Shown in pieces: positions 5,797-5,926 of a DNA stretch of 5,926 nucleotides. Source of the stretch: Bacteroidales bacterium UBA1253 (GTDB lineage: Bacteria > Bacteroidota > Bacteroidia > Bacteroidales > Paludibacteraceae); the NCBI GenBank assembly GCA_002308815.1, contig DBVX01000003.1, positions 1-5,926 on the forward strand, read 5' to 3'. Below the pieces are notes generated by a model, which was given only the letters and a program-made list of their open reading frames with translations, had not been told where the DNA came from and made no database searches. The position numbers and the translations under genes were made by a program. Numbering within the stretch: position 1 is the first letter of the stretch; each line of letters opens with the position of its first letter.

Positions 5797-5926
5797 TTAT
5801 TCCAGACGCTTTCCCTGCGCATCGAACAGTCCACCGTTCCGCTCGATGTAGAGGATTCCGTCGCGGACAAATTTCTTTGTTTCGGACACCTCTTCAGGAT
5901 TGCCGTTCACCACTTCCAGTTCGGTG
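5797..5926 (-). CDS. C-terminal end of an unidentified protein upstream of murI (partial)
   Basis: Reading leftward from the window edge, one frame stays open for 42 codons and ends in TAA at 5797-5799, 3 bases before the murI ATG. The residues include LEVVNGNPEE, then KFVRDGILYIERNG, and end GLFDAQGKRLE. This resembles the short C-terminal tail often seen on large secreted Bacteroidales proteins, in which a strand of the form 'NG-LYI-R-G' is followed by 'Y/F-D/N-A-x-G'. That resemblance is from memory of the pattern and is not a firm family assignment. It does not look like the OmpH/Skp chaperone often found near murI in this phylum. The gene body lies outside the window, so product and length are unknown. 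Confidence 0.7.
   Translation of the reverse strand, partial: TELEVVNGNPEEVSETKKFVRDGILYIERNGGLFDAQGKRLE

Overview
The window looks like an ordinary stretch of chromosome from a Bacteroidales bacterium (phylum Bacteroidota). Three upstream regions carry the Bacteroidota -7 promoter motif TAnnTTTG, each time as the same decamer GTACTTTTGC. Gene starts lack Shine-Dalgarno sequences and follow A-rich leaders, the tRNA gene does not encode its CCA end, and the proteins read like Bacteroidales homologues. The coding DNA is fairly GC-rich (above half G+C by eye) and the spacers are strongly AT-rich. I cannot name the genus.

Layout, left to right. Positions 1-124 hold no gene I can support. Two minus-strand genes follow, an acetyl-CoA hydrolase/CoA-transferase family protein (125-1423) and, upstream of it, a class I/II PLP-dependent aminotransferase (1497-2825). 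They are separated by a 73-base spacer made largely of a degenerate 7-base repeat. A good promoter lies at 2934-2965, so the pair is probably one transcript, perhaps serving amino-acid or organic-acid fermentation. Next comes a minus-strand tRNA-Phe(GAA) at 3088-3160 with its own promoter and a textbook intrinsic terminator. Across an AT-rich divergent promoter region lies a plus-strand gene (3316-4866). It encodes an extended short-chain dehydrogenase (NAD-dependent epimerase/dehydratase type) with an unusual C-terminal zinc-ribbon-like module. It converges on murI (glutamate racemase, 4924-5793, minus strand) across a 57-base spacer built of 8-base phased CGA/CGG repeats that also forms an imperfect inverted repeat. 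murI starts 3 bases after the stop codon of another minus-strand gene, of which only the last 42 codons are visible (5797-5926).

Most of this is housekeeping or central metabolism: peptidoglycan precursor supply (MurI), translation (tRNA-Phe) and probable fermentation (aminotransferase plus CoA-transferase). I see no phage, CRISPR, toxin-antitoxin or defence system. The points most worth a second look are the epimerase/zinc-ribbon fusion, the roughly 20-residue insertion in MurI, and the two spacers composed of short-period repeats. I do not think the window holds a clear new multi-gene system.
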